From: Embiotoca jacksoni
Lineage: Eukaryota > Chordata > Actinopteri > Embiotocidae
Length of the DNA stretch: 64,000 nt
NCBI GenBank assembly: GCA_022577435.1
Contig: JAKOON010000007.1
Location: forward strand, 18,468,381 to 18,532,380
Direction: 5' to 3'
Part shown: positions 1 to 12,235 of the stretch, one piece after another
How positions within the stretch are numbered: position 1 is the first letter of the stretch
Layout: each line of letters starts with the position of its first letter
Notes under the pieces: generated by a model
Seen by the model: the letters and a program-made list of their open reading frames with translations, nothing else
The model's database searches: none
Told to the model about the DNA's origin: nothing
Translations under genes and position numbers: made by a program

Positions 1-1466
1 TAAATTTGGCCTGAGTTGACATTTTAATGCCGGTAAAATCTGTCCAGTAAAGCTGTATCCTGTCTTCTTGGCAAAGAATGAGGTGAAAAAAGAGATTTAA
101 AAGGTGAGAGGAAAATTTATGGCTGCCATTCTGCGTCCAGTGTGAGTGGCTGATGTTCATAACCCTTTTTCTTATCAGCAAGTTTCTACGCTAAGCTCAA
201 GTGTACAGACACATACAGGACTGGTGTGTGTGCATCTGTTGTCTGCTGGATTGTTATTTTGTAACTTGGCAAAGAAAGTGTATCCTGGTGTTCCCAGACT
301 ATTGCTCACAGCTTCAATTTTCTTTATTGTATAGTCTGGAAATCCTGTTCACATTGATTTCTGCTCAGCTACTCTGAAAGGCTGGCCAATCAGTATCTTA
401 ATGCAAAAACATTGAAGTCAAGTGTTTTTTTTCTAAATATAATTGCAGCAGTGGTAGAGTTTTGGCACATACCGATGGTCATTAACCGATTGGTTAAGGG
501 CTCTTCCAAAATTCCCCTGAGATCTGTGGCCATTATGATGCAACAAATGGAAAACGATTCTCTATGGAGAGTGGCCAGATGCATAATTTCATGCAGTGAA
601 TTTAGGTCTGTGAACACCAGGCTAAAGAGAGGGTAGAATTGGTCTCCTTTATTTGCAATTAAAAACAGCAATGAATATAACATGGGATTTCACTCTCACC
701 ACTGTGTGGCGGTGTGTGTTCATGACTTCCTGTGTGCATTTATTTAGACGAACAAGAAATGTGTTGTCATGGGAAAATAGATACCAGGTGTGAGCAAAAA
801 CATATTTTGACTGGAAAAAAAAAAAAAAAATCACCTGAGAAAATCACTGGAATCGGCAGAAAATGAAATAACTTCAAATTGCATCATATATTGGGAAATA
901 AATAGTTAAAGTTACAGATTCAAAATTAAGCACCAAATTTATTGGATTTTGTTTCCACAATGTTCGAGTTGAAAGTGATGTTTGAGGCTATTAAAGTGGC
1001 TTATGCATCATTATTTATTGCATATATGTTGAGGCCACGATTACCTTCTTTCTATCGTTATGCTCTGGTTATAATTTGATGGGACTATCATTCGTCTTTT
1101 ACAGTGAACACAATCACTTCCAATGTGTCCTCAAGCATGCCACCATTACTCAGAGTGCTCTGTACTTTAGCTGACTACTATTTGAGTGAGGTGTGGATCT
1201 GCTAACCCAAAAAAAACAAAAAGAAAAACATTTAATATGCAAAATGATCCATAAATGATTCTCCAAATCAACTTGTAACCCACCATATCCATCCCATCAA
1301 TAAATCAGGCTCACCCTCCCTACAATTACCCTCCTATCATCAGGGCAGGATGCTGGAAGGTGCTTTGAATTATGGAGCTAATAGAGGGGGATGTATCCTG
1401 GCCAGCAGGCAGCATGTTTATACCTGGACGGAGCTGCAGATTAATTTGACTATCAATCTAGCTAAC

Positions 1467-1501
<35 letters not shown>

Positions 1502-4500
1502 ACCTGCACATGCTGAGACACACAAGCATGGACACATTTCTGTGCATGCAGGTATCCAAACACAGGCTTTTACAGTAGATATTGATATATGCGTTAGCTT
1601 AAAGCAAGCTGTATTATGTCATTGGGGTCTTAAATTCTGATTAAACACAGCTAATTTCAATATTTATCTTAAAAATAACTGACCAAATGTCAGCCAAGTA
1701 TGTTAATTTCTTATTTTAACTTTAATGATACTCTCCATGAAAAGAAATATATTATTTTTTTAAGTTTTGGCTCCTTCAAAAATGTATGAATAATGGTGAA
1801 TGCAAGTTTGTGTTATTTTATAATATATCTTTGAGCCATAATATATCTTTGAGCCATTTTTAAAAAAAAATAAAAAATAAAAAAAATCTAGAATACATCA
1901 AAATGCACTGGAGCTTCATTAGAAATCAATTCATTATTTTGATAATTACACTTTCCAAACAATAAACACAAACACACTCTTAAAGAAACATGCTAAAAGC
2001 TATTGTCAGCTCACTGATGCGATAACATTGTTCTATCCAGAGTGTATATGCATGTTCCACTTGAATGACAATATTCTTTTATGTGTAAAGTCAGCAACCT
2101 TTACCTGTGAAGCACAGATTGATATATGTCACTACCGATAAGCAGCAATCTTTGACCATTTGTACCAGAAATAATATATACTTAAATGATTACTATACCA
2201 TACAGTACATATATTGCAAAATAGAAAGAAAAAAAACAAAATATTAAACACAGGCACATTATTGACATGTTTGTTTTTATGTTTTACCAGATTGATAATT
2301 CTCGTAGTTGTGGAGCTATATTGAAATGCACTGTAACCACATGTCCAATGTAAACTAAGAAAAAAGGCATCTACATGATGAAATCTCATGATTAAGCAGT
2401 TGTTACATTAGGGCTCCAATCCTGTTATTTCATGAGGCAAACAGCATTACCAACAACATTTGCAAATAATTAAATTAGCAAAAAGTAAATGCTTAATGTG
2501 CTTCATGCTTAATCTGGAGTCTTTGCCCTGGAACATTTGCCTACTTTGGTAAATCAATCACTAGTGGCTGCATTATTGATTCCATATGTAGAACGTGGAC
2601 TAATATTAAAGGTTGCATTTTGTAGGAATTAAAATGTCCCTTTATTTTCTGATAATAAGGCAGGCCATGGTGCTATATAAATATTATGAAAGTTTCAAAA
2701 TGCACAGTGTATGGAGGAATGCAAACAGCCTGTTTTCAGCGACTGTGCAGTTTTGTTTGAGCAGTTTGGACTTCTGCAAGTTGGCCTTCAGCACGGTCCA
2801 CCGTCCAAACACAGTGGTCATGTTATCATGCAGCCAGTCAAAAGGCAAGATACTTGATATCAATATAGTCTGGAAGACAGACTCAAAACAGTCTGGTCTT
2901 GGTTGAGCTCCGGAGAGAAGCATTAGAGAGGAACTGTTAAACTATGATGAGATGTTTTTTTGGTACTTCAAATCACAAAAAATATGTCAGCATGAAAAAA
3001 AAAAAAAAAACACTGGAAATGTATAAAATATTGAACCTGTAAGAAATATAAATGGGTTAACTACCGGGCTGGACTATAATTTTTGTTTGTTAATGGCATA
3101 CAATGAAATGATTGATGTCCAATGGACTATTACCTTCATTTAACTTTGTATTTTCTACTGGTTATAAATTAACTCATGACCATGTAAAAAGTAAGTAATG
3201 GGGGAATTAGCTTGTGCTACCCAACATGAAAGCCGCTCTGTGTGAGAGTAAAGCAGTGTCTGGAGTCACCTGGCCAAGGTGACTTCATTTAGTGTGTATG
3301 TGCCTTGTGTTCATTATTGAGCACTACTGAGTGCATTTTCCCCCAGGTTGTTGTGGAAGCTTGGTTTTCTGTGAAGTTATTCAAGTGCTGGACTGTTCAA
3401 GTTCAAGTACTTATTTTTATAATCATATATACATGATACAGTATAAATGTGTCTCTGTATATGCTTCATATGCCTGCACTGTAATGTACAGGACACTTCC
3501 CTGTACTTAAAAGCAGGCTATTAATTTAGCAGTTTATGTAACTACACAGCAGTATGCTTTCTGAAAGGAGGTCAAAAAACAAACATCTGATTGCGTATGT
3601 AACTTATTTCACAAAATCAGTATTTCCATTTTTACTAACTCAGTTGAATAAAGGTAAACGGCTGAGTATTTCACCTTTGTTAGTGCTACAGAGTGCCACG
3701 TGATACAGTCTTGTTAATAGCTTCACACGTTTCCACTGATCAACAGTTGGTGGTAATGCACAAAGAAACACTGTAATGTGCCAGCGAAGTAAAAGGAGAG
3801 GACTCCTAACCAGTGAGCTCTGATGCAAACAATACAGAATTGAAAATGCTGCAAATGTTTTATGAAAAGGGGACTACATTCAACAAAGGACCTGAAGGAC
3901 CTCAGTTCTGGTGAGAAACTGAAAATAAATATAACTTTACAGGGTACCTTTAAATGCAGCAATGTCAGCCGGGAACAGTGAACTATAGTGGTAATTAAAG
4001 CTGGGTTAAATGTCAAGATAGGAAAAAAAATACTTTTTATGCTTCCCGTAAGTCAACAAGCTGTTGGCTGTCACCTTACCAGACACCTTGGGCTTTTGGG
4101 AAATTGAAATGGAAACAAAGACTCACAGATTTTTACCCCAAAATCAATCAGTCTCTCCTAATACAATGGAATTTTGTCTTCACCTTGTTTTCCAGGTGTA
4201 ACTCAATCATAAATAAATTACATAACGACATAATGACAAGGTGATATACTGTATAGCTTTATGGATAATAGGATAATTTCCATGGTGTTGCCTGCTTTTT
4301 GCAAATGAAGACTGGCAAGATAAACATTTGCTGATCACAGATATTATTTTGGTCATATTTTACAGTATTGCACTACACTGAACAAAATGGCACACTTAGT
4401 GTTGAGGTTTTTGCATGCTCATACATTCTATGCCAGTGTCTTCAGCATTTTAAAATAATAACAATAGCAAAATAAAACAGTTGAATATAACTAGATATTC

Positions 4501-5100
4501 CATCCATATTGGAGAATTCAGCACCTCAACATTTGTGCCAACATTCCATGGCAATGCGGGAAGCTTCTTGTTATGTAATGAGGCACACTCATAGAGTGTG
4601 GAGGTGGTAGTACATGTCCATTTCTCATCACAGATCTTCAGTTACCTTATTAATGAAAACCCATAACCACAATCTTGCTTTAACCTTATCCACATGTTTT
4701 AACCTTAACTAAACCCGAACCATAGTAGATTAGCTATAACCACAATTTCCCTGTAAAGTTGCCATGAACAAACATTAATGTATAAATATGTTCTTCTCTC
4801 AATATCACCTTGCACAGTCTCATAATGAGTTTATAAGGTTTATCTGATGATCACTAGTTTAATCTGTCCTTATTGCCAGATGAAATCCACTGATTCAGCA
4901 CCGATCTCAGCCTGCCACAGATGATGGAACATCTCCTTCAACTCCATCTCTCTCTGACTGAACATCTGGTAAATCCAGCCAGTCGTTCGGGATTACTATT
5001 CACTCGAGTTTGGTTCACTCCCTCCAACAAGCATGCATTAAATCTGGTGTTTGTGTTTAATGATCAACTGTAGTGTCATTGAGCATGTTACATTGGTCAT
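1..5100. other. no recognised gene; probable il1rapl2 intron
   Basis: Apart from the GA run at 1471, this is AT-rich DNA with short poly-A runs and a small tandem copy of a TATATCTTTGAGCCAT unit near 1823-1857. Two frames of about 80-97 codons overlap on opposite strands at 2613-2923, but they match nothing I know. Being on the 3' side of the minus-strand exons, it is presumably downstream intron. Confidence 0.5.
1471..1499. repeat. (GA)n microsatellite
   Basis: Pure AG/GA run of about 29 bp. Confidence 0.95.
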
Positions 5101-5116
5101 GTTGCTTTCTATACAA

Positions 5117-5519
5117 CAAGGGTCTTTAACGTTTTTCAGGCCAAGGACCCCCAAACTGATAGAGATGGAGCAGGGACCCCCTACTATATATATTGTATAA
5201 AATTGTGTTTTATATTAAACTGGAGGAGTGCAGGAGGCTTGGAGGGACAAGTCCACGCTAGTCTCGTTCTGTGAGTGAACCGGTGCCCAGCTTGAGAAAG
5301 CTGCTGTGTGTCGCTGAATGTGTGCATTTCTGACTGAAAGATAACATTTTCTGCCTCCATTTATCCATTCGCTATAATATGTTGGATTCATGTTAATGTG
5401 TATTTAAAGACATTTAAATTTGTGGAAATGTTTTTTTGAAAAGAAAATGTAAAAAATTAAAAATTGTCTAAACCAAACATTTCACGGACCCCCTGCAGAC
5501 CCCCTGTTGAAGACCACTG
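5117..5519. mobile_element. hAT-like MITE with 8-bp target duplication
   Basis: This is a non-autonomous element of 403 bp. The 8 bases CTATACAA lie directly before it (5109-5116) and are repeated exactly after it (5520-5527). Its ends are imperfect inverted repeats: CAAGGGTCTTTAAC on the left against CAGTGGTCTTCAAC, read inward, on the right. An 8-bp target duplication and CA..TG-type short inverted ends are the signature of hAT transposons. The interior includes GGACCCCC-type motifs near both ends and no transposase ORF. Confidence 0.8.
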
Positions 5520-6137
5520 CTATACAACAATAGGGGGATCAGGTCTTATGTGTCTGACTAGGTCTCTCATATCCTTGTGTAGAAACTGATGGTGGAGCAA
5601 CCAGGATGCACAGTAAAAACATGTAAAATGGCCTAAAACACTGGCACAGCTGGTCTTCAACCAGCCAAAAACAGCACAAGTCACTTTACTTAATTGCTTA
5701 TTCCTCTTCGCCAGCTTCATGTCACAGCTCACATTACATTTAAGTCACTAGTGCTATGAGTGGCCACCAGCATGGCAACCAGCTACCTAAACTTCATCAT
5801 TCGGGTTTATGAGCCCTCTTGTTTACTGTCTGCACATGAACAACTCAACCTAACCATCACTGCAAGACAATGAATATCACATCTCCAAATTCTTTTTCAG
5901 TTCATTTCCATGGTGGTAGATAGATTTACCAAACTCGATTTGGTCAAAATAACCAATATCTGTCCTAAAATATGCTTAAAGGCTAAGAGTGCCTCCCCTT
6001 GGACTTTTTAGTGACCTGAAAAAAAAAATGTCTATGCACTTATGTGTTACTCCATGGACTTGCAAGTTTATGTCAGTGGTTTTGCATAGTCACTTATGTC
6101 AGAAGTGAGGCTCCATGGCTTTGATTGTGCTTCTTTT

Positions 6138-6190
6138 ATACTTCACTTTGGACAAAAGCATCTGCCAAATGAATACATTTAAATGTAGAA
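6138..6190 (+). repeat. L2-type LINE/SINE 3' tail remnant
   Basis: The text CACTTTGGACAAAAGCATCT followed by an AATGAATACATTTAAATGTA-like tail is the conserved 3' end shared by fish L2-clade LINEs and the SINEs that borrow their machinery. A related tail closes the LINE at 28.1-29.0 kb. Only the tail is recognisable here. Confidence 0.55.
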
Positions 6191-6894
6191 ACCCACTGGG
6201 CCACGAGGAATGACTCAGTTAGAGCATTTTAACAAAATTGTATGCTAATTCAAGGGGTAAAAATTTAACTTTAATAAGTGATTACACAGATCAGTGTCTT
6301 CCTGAAGGACACTGTGAGGATCAAAATACCACCTTTGCTTTACAGACCAGTATTTCCAACACTAGACACAGAGCTTGCTTGGTTTTCACTCCGTCTCCTC
6401 TGCCCTCCTTTCTACCCAGTCTTAGCCGCTTCCTCCATATCTATACCAAGTCAGACTGTATTTGAGAGCACATTAAAACCCCTTCAACATCAAAGTTACA
6501 AAACCATGTTTTTTTTCTTCTTCTTCTTCTTTTTTTTTTTTTAAAGACTGGCTCGGGGCAGCAGGCATTGGCTCAAGTTGGCATGCACTGGCACATGTTA
6601 GCCCACACTGGCAAAAGAGTGGTACCGACTCAATGACTGCCAAGTCACTGAGGACTGCCAAAGAAACTTCAAATGACCGTACTCTACAACTCTGCTCCTA
6701 TTTCCCTCTATATTTTACTCTGTTACTGCCATTGTCTTTTTCACTCCCTCTGTGTCTCTTCATCTCTTTGTATCTTTCTCTTTCCACTCGCTGTCTTTAT
6801 CTCCTGCTTGGAGTCTGTTAATCTGATGAAGAGAAAGGTTAAACATTTGGCTGGCATTACAAAACACCCTTGTGACAACTTTGTGTGTGTTTCT

Positions 6895-6923
<29 letters not shown>
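6895..6923. repeat. (TG)n microsatellite
   Basis: Pure TG run of about 29 bp. A CTT/poly-T tract lies a little upstream at 6511-6542. Confidence 0.95.
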
Positions 6924-6925
<2 letters not shown>

Positions 6926-7158
6926 ACAGAGTGAAGGATTTATTCTCTAATGCAAAGAAAGCCAGGTGGTTCATCTTACCAGAAAACATGATAGGGGAAT
7001 AGCTGAGAGAGAAATAGCAGTAGACAGACATATATGTATTAAGGGGAGGAATGCAGCCTTTTATTTGACTTCACCAGCAACTGCAAATATGTGAAACTGC
7101 TTGTGGAATTGTGCATACAGTGGTGTGAAAAAGTGTTTGCCCCCTTCCTGATTTCAAC

Positions 7159-7336
7159 AAAAACAAAATGAAGACTTTGGAGTGGCCTAGTCAAAGTCCT
7201 GACCTGAATCCTATAATTCAGCCACATTGGAGGGTTTTGGAGCACGAACCGCCTTTTTAAAGTCATGCCACAGCATCTCAATAGGATTCAGGTCAGGACT
7301 TTGACTAGGCCACTCCAAAGTCTTCATTTTGTTTTT
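7159..7336. repeat. perfect 56-bp inverted duplication
   Basis: Arm 7159-7214 is the exact reverse complement of arm 7281-7336, separated by 66 bp. The right arm encodes (minus strand) part of the transposase around MKTLEWPSQSPDLNPI. The left arm is a backwards copy placed 3 bp inside the left TIR. The spacer still encodes the following EMLWHDFKKAV stretch. Confidence 0.95.
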
Positions 7337-8112
7337 CTTCAGCCATTCAGAGGTGGACTTGCTGGTGTGTTTTGGATCATTGTCCTGCTGCAGAACCCAA
7401 GTTGGCTTCAGCTTGAGGTCACAAACAGATGGCCGGACATTCTCCTTCAGGATGTTTTGGTAGACAGTAGAATTCATGGTTCCATTTATCACAGCAAGTC
7501 TTCCAGGTCCTGAAACAGCAAAACAGCCCCAGACCATCACACTACCACCACCATATTTTACTGTTGGTATGATGTTCTTTTTCTGAAATGCGGTGTTACT
7601 TTTACGCCAGATGTAATGGGACACACACCTTCCAAAAAGTTCAACTTTTGTCTCGTCAGTCCACAGAGTATTTTCCCAAAAGTCTTGGGGATCATCAAGA
7701 TATTTTCTGGCAAAAATGAGACGAGCCTTAATGTTCTTTTTGCTCAGCGGTGGTTTTGGTCTTGGAACTCTGCCATGCAGCCATTTTTGCCCAGTCTCTT
7801 TCTTATGGTGGAGTCATGAACACTGACCTTAACTGAGGCAAGTGAGGCCTGCAGTTCTTTGGATGTTGTTGTGGGGTATTTTGTGACCTCTTGGATGAGT
7901 CGTCGCTGCGCTCTTGGGGTAATTTTGGTCGGCCGGCCACTCCTGGGAAGGTTCACCAATGTTCCATGTTTTCTCCATTTGTGGATAATGGCTCTCACTG
8001 TGGTTCGCTGGAGTCCCAAAGCTTTAGAAATGGCGTTAGAACCTTCTCCAGACTGATAGATCTCAATTACTTTCTTTCTCATTTGTTCCTGAATTTCTTT
8101 GGATCTCAGCAT
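7212..8112 (-). pseudogene. Tc1-like transposase pseudogene (element 1)
   Basis: This is the transposase of the surrounding Tc1-like element, which would bind the inverted repeats and cut and paste DNA at TA sites. Seen: an N-terminal helix-turn-helix region (start MLRSKEIQEQ, GRP motif in RSGRPTK) reads from 8112 to about 7786. A one-base loss near 7786 then shifts the frame. The catalytic part continues in another frame with WTDETK, GGGSVMVWGCF, QQDNDPKHT and SPDLNPIE. Exactly 34 residues separate the second Asp from the Glu (DD34E), as expected for Tc1. The C-terminus stops right after PSNVAEL, well short of a normal family end, because the inverted duplication is joined there. It cannot encode an active enzyme as read. 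No host gene role is apparent. Confidence 0.9.
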
Positions 8113-8497
8113 GATGTCTAGCTTTTGAGGATCTTTTGGTCTACTTCACTTTGTCAGGCAGGTCCTATTGAAGTGATTTCTTGATTGAGAACAGGTGTGG
8201 CAGTAATCAGGCCTGGGTGTGGCTAGAACAATTGAACTCAGGTGTGATAAACCACAGTTAAGTTATGTTTTAACAGGAGGGGGCAAACACTTTCTCACAC
8301 AGGGCCATGTGGGTTTGGATTTTTTTTTCTCCCTTAATAATAAAAACCTTCATTTAAAAACTGTATTTTGTGTTTACTTGTGTTATCTTTGACTAATATT
8401 TAAATTTGTTTGATGATCTGAAACATTTAAGTGTGACAGACATGCAAAAAAAAAAAATGGAAATCAGGAAGGGGGCAAACACTTTTTCACACCACTG

Positions 8498-8540
8498 TGT
8501 GTATATATATATGTATATATATAATATATAATATATATGC

Positions 8541-8569
<29 letters not shown>
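8498..8569. repeat. (TA)n/(CA)n microsatellite between two transposons
   Basis: This alternating TA, TATG and then CA tract fills the whole gap between two Tc1-like elements. It probably grew from the target site and obscures the TA duplications of both. Confidence 0.85.
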
Positions 8570-8572
<3 letters not shown>

Positions 8573-9735
8573 TCATTGGCTACTTTATTAAGTACACCTT
8601 GCTAGTACCTGGTTGGAACCCCTTTTGCCTTCTGAACTGCCTTAATTCTTAATGGCATAGATTCAACAAGATGCTGGAAACATTCATCATGCAGTTGCTG
8701 CAGACTTGTCGGCTGCACATCCATGATGCGAATATCCCGTTCCACCACAGGTGCTCAATTGGATTGAGATCTGGTGACTGTGGAGGGCCATTGGAGTCCA
8801 GTTGTCATGTTCAAGAAACCAGTTTAAGATGATTTGAGCTTTGTGACATGGCACATTATCCTGCTCGAAGTAGCCATCAGAAGATGGGTATTCTGTGGTC
8901 ATAAAGGGATGGACATGTTCAGCAACGATACTCAAGTAGGCTGTTGCGTTTATACAATGCTCAGTTGGTATTAATGGGCCCAAAGTGTGCCAATTAAATA
9001 CCCCCCCATCATCACGCCACCACCAACCTGAACCGTTGATACAAGGCAGGATGGATCCATACTTTCATGTTGTTTATGCCAAATTCTGACCCGACCATCT
9101 AAATGTTGCAGCAGAAATCGAGACTTGTCAGAACAGGCAACTTTTCCAATCTTCTGTTGTCCAATTTTGGTGAGCCCGTACGAATTGTAGCCTCAGTTTC
9201 CTGTTCTTAGCTGACAGGAGTGCTACCCGGTGTGGTCTTCTACTGCTGGAGCCCATCTGCTTCAAGGTTTGACATGTTGTGTGTTCAGAGATGGTCTTCT
9301 GCATACTTTGGTTGTAACGAGTGGTTATTTGAGTTACTGTTGCCTTTCTATCATCTGGAACCAGTCTGGCCATTCTCCTCTGACCTCCGGCATCAACAAG
9401 GCATTTTCGCCAGGAGAACTGCTGCTCACTGGATATTTTCTCTTTTTTGGACCATTCTCTGTAAATTCTAGAGATGGTTGTGCGTGAAAATCCCAGTAGA
9501 TCAGCAGTTTCTGAAATACTCAGACCAGCCCGTCTGGCACCAACAATCATGCCACGTTCAAAGTCACTTAAATCACCTTTCTTCCCCATTCTGATGCTCG
9601 GTTTGAACTTCAGCAGATCGTCTCGACATGTCTACATGCCTAAATGCATTGAGTTGCTGCCATGTGATTGGCTGATTAGATATTTGTGTTAACGAGCAGT
9701 TGAACAGGTGTACCTAATAAAGTGGCCGGTGAGTG
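8570..9735 (-). mobile_element. Tc1-like transposon 2 (short TIR type)
   Basis: A roughly 1,166-bp element in the same orientation as its neighbour. Its ends match over about 30 bp with four mismatches: CACTCATTGGCTACTTTATT on the left and, read inward, CACTCACCGGCCACTTTATT on the right. A TA follows the right end (9736-9737). The left TA is lost in the CA repeat. An eroded relative lies at 37.6-38.4 kb. Confidence 0.88.
8684..9589 (-). pseudogene. Tc1-like transposase pseudogene (element 2)
   Basis: This is a broken transposase. The N-terminal 153 codons from 9589 begin MGKKGDLSDFERGMIVGARR and contain a Tc1 helix-turn-helix (LSISETADLLGFSRTTISRI). The frame is then lost near 9128. A second block from 8983 includes the second-Asp motif (FEQDNVPCHK). 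The downstream SPDLNPIE-type motif lies in another frame, showing a further indel near 8800. The family normally makes one continuous protein of about 340 residues, so this copy is inactive. It is the same family as the relic at 37.6-38.4 kb, judged by GFSR-like and LAPTIM(P/T)-like reverse-strand wording. Confidence 0.88.
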
Positions 9736-9770
9736 TATATATTGCAGTCAAGCATCACTGTAGTGGTTGT

Positions 9771-9927
9771 CTGTTTTTATTGTTTGTATTGTTACATATT
9801 TATACTTTTCTTGTTTTATCTTATTATTTTTGCACACGGAGGGACTGTGAGAAACAATATTTCGATCTCTCTGTATGTCTTGTACATATAGTGAATTGAC
9901 AATAAAGTTGATTTTGACTTTGACTTG
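9771..9927 (+). repeat. LINE 3' end with TTTGACT tail
   Basis: The sequence ends AATTGACAATAAAGTTGATT followed by repeated TTTGACT units. Such a polyadenylation-like signal with a short tandem tail is typical of 3' ends of fish non-LTR retrotransposons. No ORF remains. The clade is not certain. Confidence 0.6.
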
Positions 9928-11239
9928 GTTTTAAGATGAGATAATGATAGAGAACCTTCAGCAGACAAACAGCAGTTTTTCTTGAGTAGCCAACCAGGCA
10001 TTAGCCTTGCAACCAGTCACCAAGCCATTAGCAAAAATCTGTCATTCCTAAACATATGCTGTTTGTCATTGCCTTCCAAAATTACTAATACAAGCTTTTT
10101 CTCATCTACCACCATAAACAAGTTTTTTTACAGACCACGAGGTTGTCACAAAAATGCCAATATACACCTTTTTGTCTGGTTTAACCCTGACTTACTTAAC
10201 TTATGTTCATATGATTAAATCAACATGTTCGCACATAACTTGAAATATCAGCAAATTGTTCTTTGACACAGCATTTCATTCAAACATTCACTCTCACCAT
10301 ACATTTCTGCTTAAAGTAACTAAGCATGATTTAAAGGATATGTTTGGCTCTGTGCTTTTGGTTTAACATGGGAAAAGTCAAAAGATACAATTGCATGTAT
10401 TGCAAAAGTCAAAATGAGAACCCTATTTACATCCCAACATACTTGGAGAATAGCCTCAAGTACTCAGAATGTACCGAACAAGAACTTAACTCAGGAACTC
10501 AAATATAAACTAAAAGTCACTATCATGTCTGAGGAGCTGTGAGGCAGAGGGGAACTTATTTGATAACAGATTTAAGAAATAATGTTTGTTATGCAATGCT
10601 CACATAATAAACATCAGAAACATAATTATTTCTACTTTGGAGCAACTCTGCTCTTTATTTACTTTTGCATGTCTCCTTGGCGTCAGTTCTGTACAGCCAA
10701 CGCAAAGAAGCCTTAGAGCTCCAGAGTACCTGACTCCAAAGTAGTTACAATATGCTAAGTGTTTTACGTATATCTGTGTTTGATTTAGAATATAGTTGTG
10801 AATCAAGTTAACAAGCAGTAAATCAAGTTTTTTTTTCTCTTGTTTACTCTGCAGCTTCCCCAGTGGTCATTCCATTTATCTCTTCTATTTATTTTTACTA
10901 ACTGAAACTCCAAAAACATAACTTTTCTCAAATTACAAAAAAATACAGTCTCTTCTACAGGGCAACCACTGCATGCGTTTTGTTTTTGTAAATTGAAATA
11001 CATTTTGGCAGCCCAAGCTCTATGTTTGATCAATGAAAAACATGAAATGATCTTCAGGTAGCGCCTGGTCTGCTTAAAAGTATGTCCCTTGAGCAAGGAA
11101 GCACCAAGATCAATGGTTGAGCAGTTACATTTTGACATTGCTTCCCACAAATAATACGGTTCCTTACTTCCTGAAATGGAAATTAAAACAAACATTTGAA
11201 CAATCAATCAATGCAGTCGTTTTTCTGACAGGAACAGTC
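9928..11239. other. no recognised feature
   Basis: AT-rich sequence. The 134-codon minus-strand frame near 10803-11207 lacks any known motif and is not supported as a gene. Confidence 0.45.
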
Positions 11240-11530
11240 TTTCCATTAACTCAGACAATTAGCAAGACAGTCAACCAGCCAAAGACAGCCGGCACAAACA
11301 GCCAGTACTCCAGCCGATCAAATAGTGAACCATGCAGTGTGAAAATTAGCGCACCAGTCAACTCCACCAAATAGACAGCTAGCCAATCTGCCTGTAACCC
11401 TGACAACAAAGCGACCAATCACCGACCCCACCAAACCAATCGCCTTGCCGAGATGTCACCAAATGAAAAAATCACCCAACTACCCAGCCAGCCAACCACA
11501 CACTCACTAACCCAGAACAGAGCCAGCCTT
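11240..11530. other. CCA-rich, G-poor stretch
   Basis: About 290 bp enriched in CCAGCCAA, CAACC and CACCAA words with few G on the plus strand. It looks like a decayed short-unit tandem repeat. No frame or structure is apparent. Confidence 0.5.
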
Positions 11531-11690
11531 TCAGCTAGCTAGCTACTCATTTTCCCACACAGAGAACATGTTACATTTCCATCTAATGTGATGTGTTGAA
11601 GGGAACAATGGGCAAAGCCAGAGGCATGAAATCTCTCATCTCACAGTACCTTGTTCACTATCTAACACTTATTATTTTTGTTCGCTCAGA

Positions 11691-11714
11691 GTGTGTGTGT
11701 GTGTGTGTGTGTGT
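11691..11714. repeat. (GT)n microsatellite
   Basis: Pure GT run of 24 bp. Confidence 0.95.
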
Positions 11715-11984
11715 CTCCATCTACTTTTTGATTCCTTTTCTGCCACACAGAGAAAATTGAGTGCCGCAGGATAGAGGTTTGGTGCAAAGTCTTTCTTGCA
11801 GTGTTACAGCCTCAAAAGTAAACTGAGACCTCTCACTGTGTGTATCAATTTCTCTCTAAGTGATGGTTGTGTATGTGTGTACACTGTTGTCTTAATCATA
11901 GTGCATGTATGGAGGGTCTTGGGCAGTCACTGCATACCCTCTCCCCCTACTGAGGTCCTTTCACCTGCAGAGAAAATTGATTTT

Positions 11985-12235
11985 TGCTTTTTTTTTTCTC
12001 CTCCACTCATTTCTCCATCTCGCTACCTTTCTCTCATCTCTGTATAATTCCATCTTCTCTCTATTGGTTGTCCTCTATTTTTCTTTATTTACCCTCTCTC
12101 CCCACCCCTCCAATTTAACTATTTTCTCCTTGACTCTCTTTACCCTCTTCTCACTCAGTCTCTTTCCTACCCACCTGCTTTCATTTCTTTTCACCTTCTC
12201 CCTCTGCGCATCTCTCTTTCTCTGTACCTCATGTC
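11985..12235. repeat. polypyrimidine tract
   Basis: About 250 bp of almost continuous C/T on the plus strand (TTTTCTCCTCCACTC, CCCTCTCTCCCC and similar). The long frame through it is a by-product of composition. Confidence 0.8.

Larger units (their letters stand above)
7118..8497 (-). mobile_element. Tc1-like transposon 1, rearranged
   Basis: A 1,380-bp Tc1-family element whose transposase reads on the minus strand. Its terminal 38 bp (7118-7155 and 8460-8497) are perfect inverted repeats beginning CAGTGGTGTGAAAAAGTG. A TA lies on the left (7116-7117) but the right flank reads TG, so the TA duplication is imperfect. The right end keeps an IR/DR layout, with a second related repeat near 8281-8302 (GGCAAACACTTTCTCACACA). 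The matching inner repeat on the left is missing because the segment after the left TIR has been replaced by an inverted copy of transposase DNA. Confidence 0.92.

Noticed and set aside
7265..8121. Plus-strand frames over Tc1-like element 1
   Set aside because: They are antisense shadows of the minus-strand transposase.
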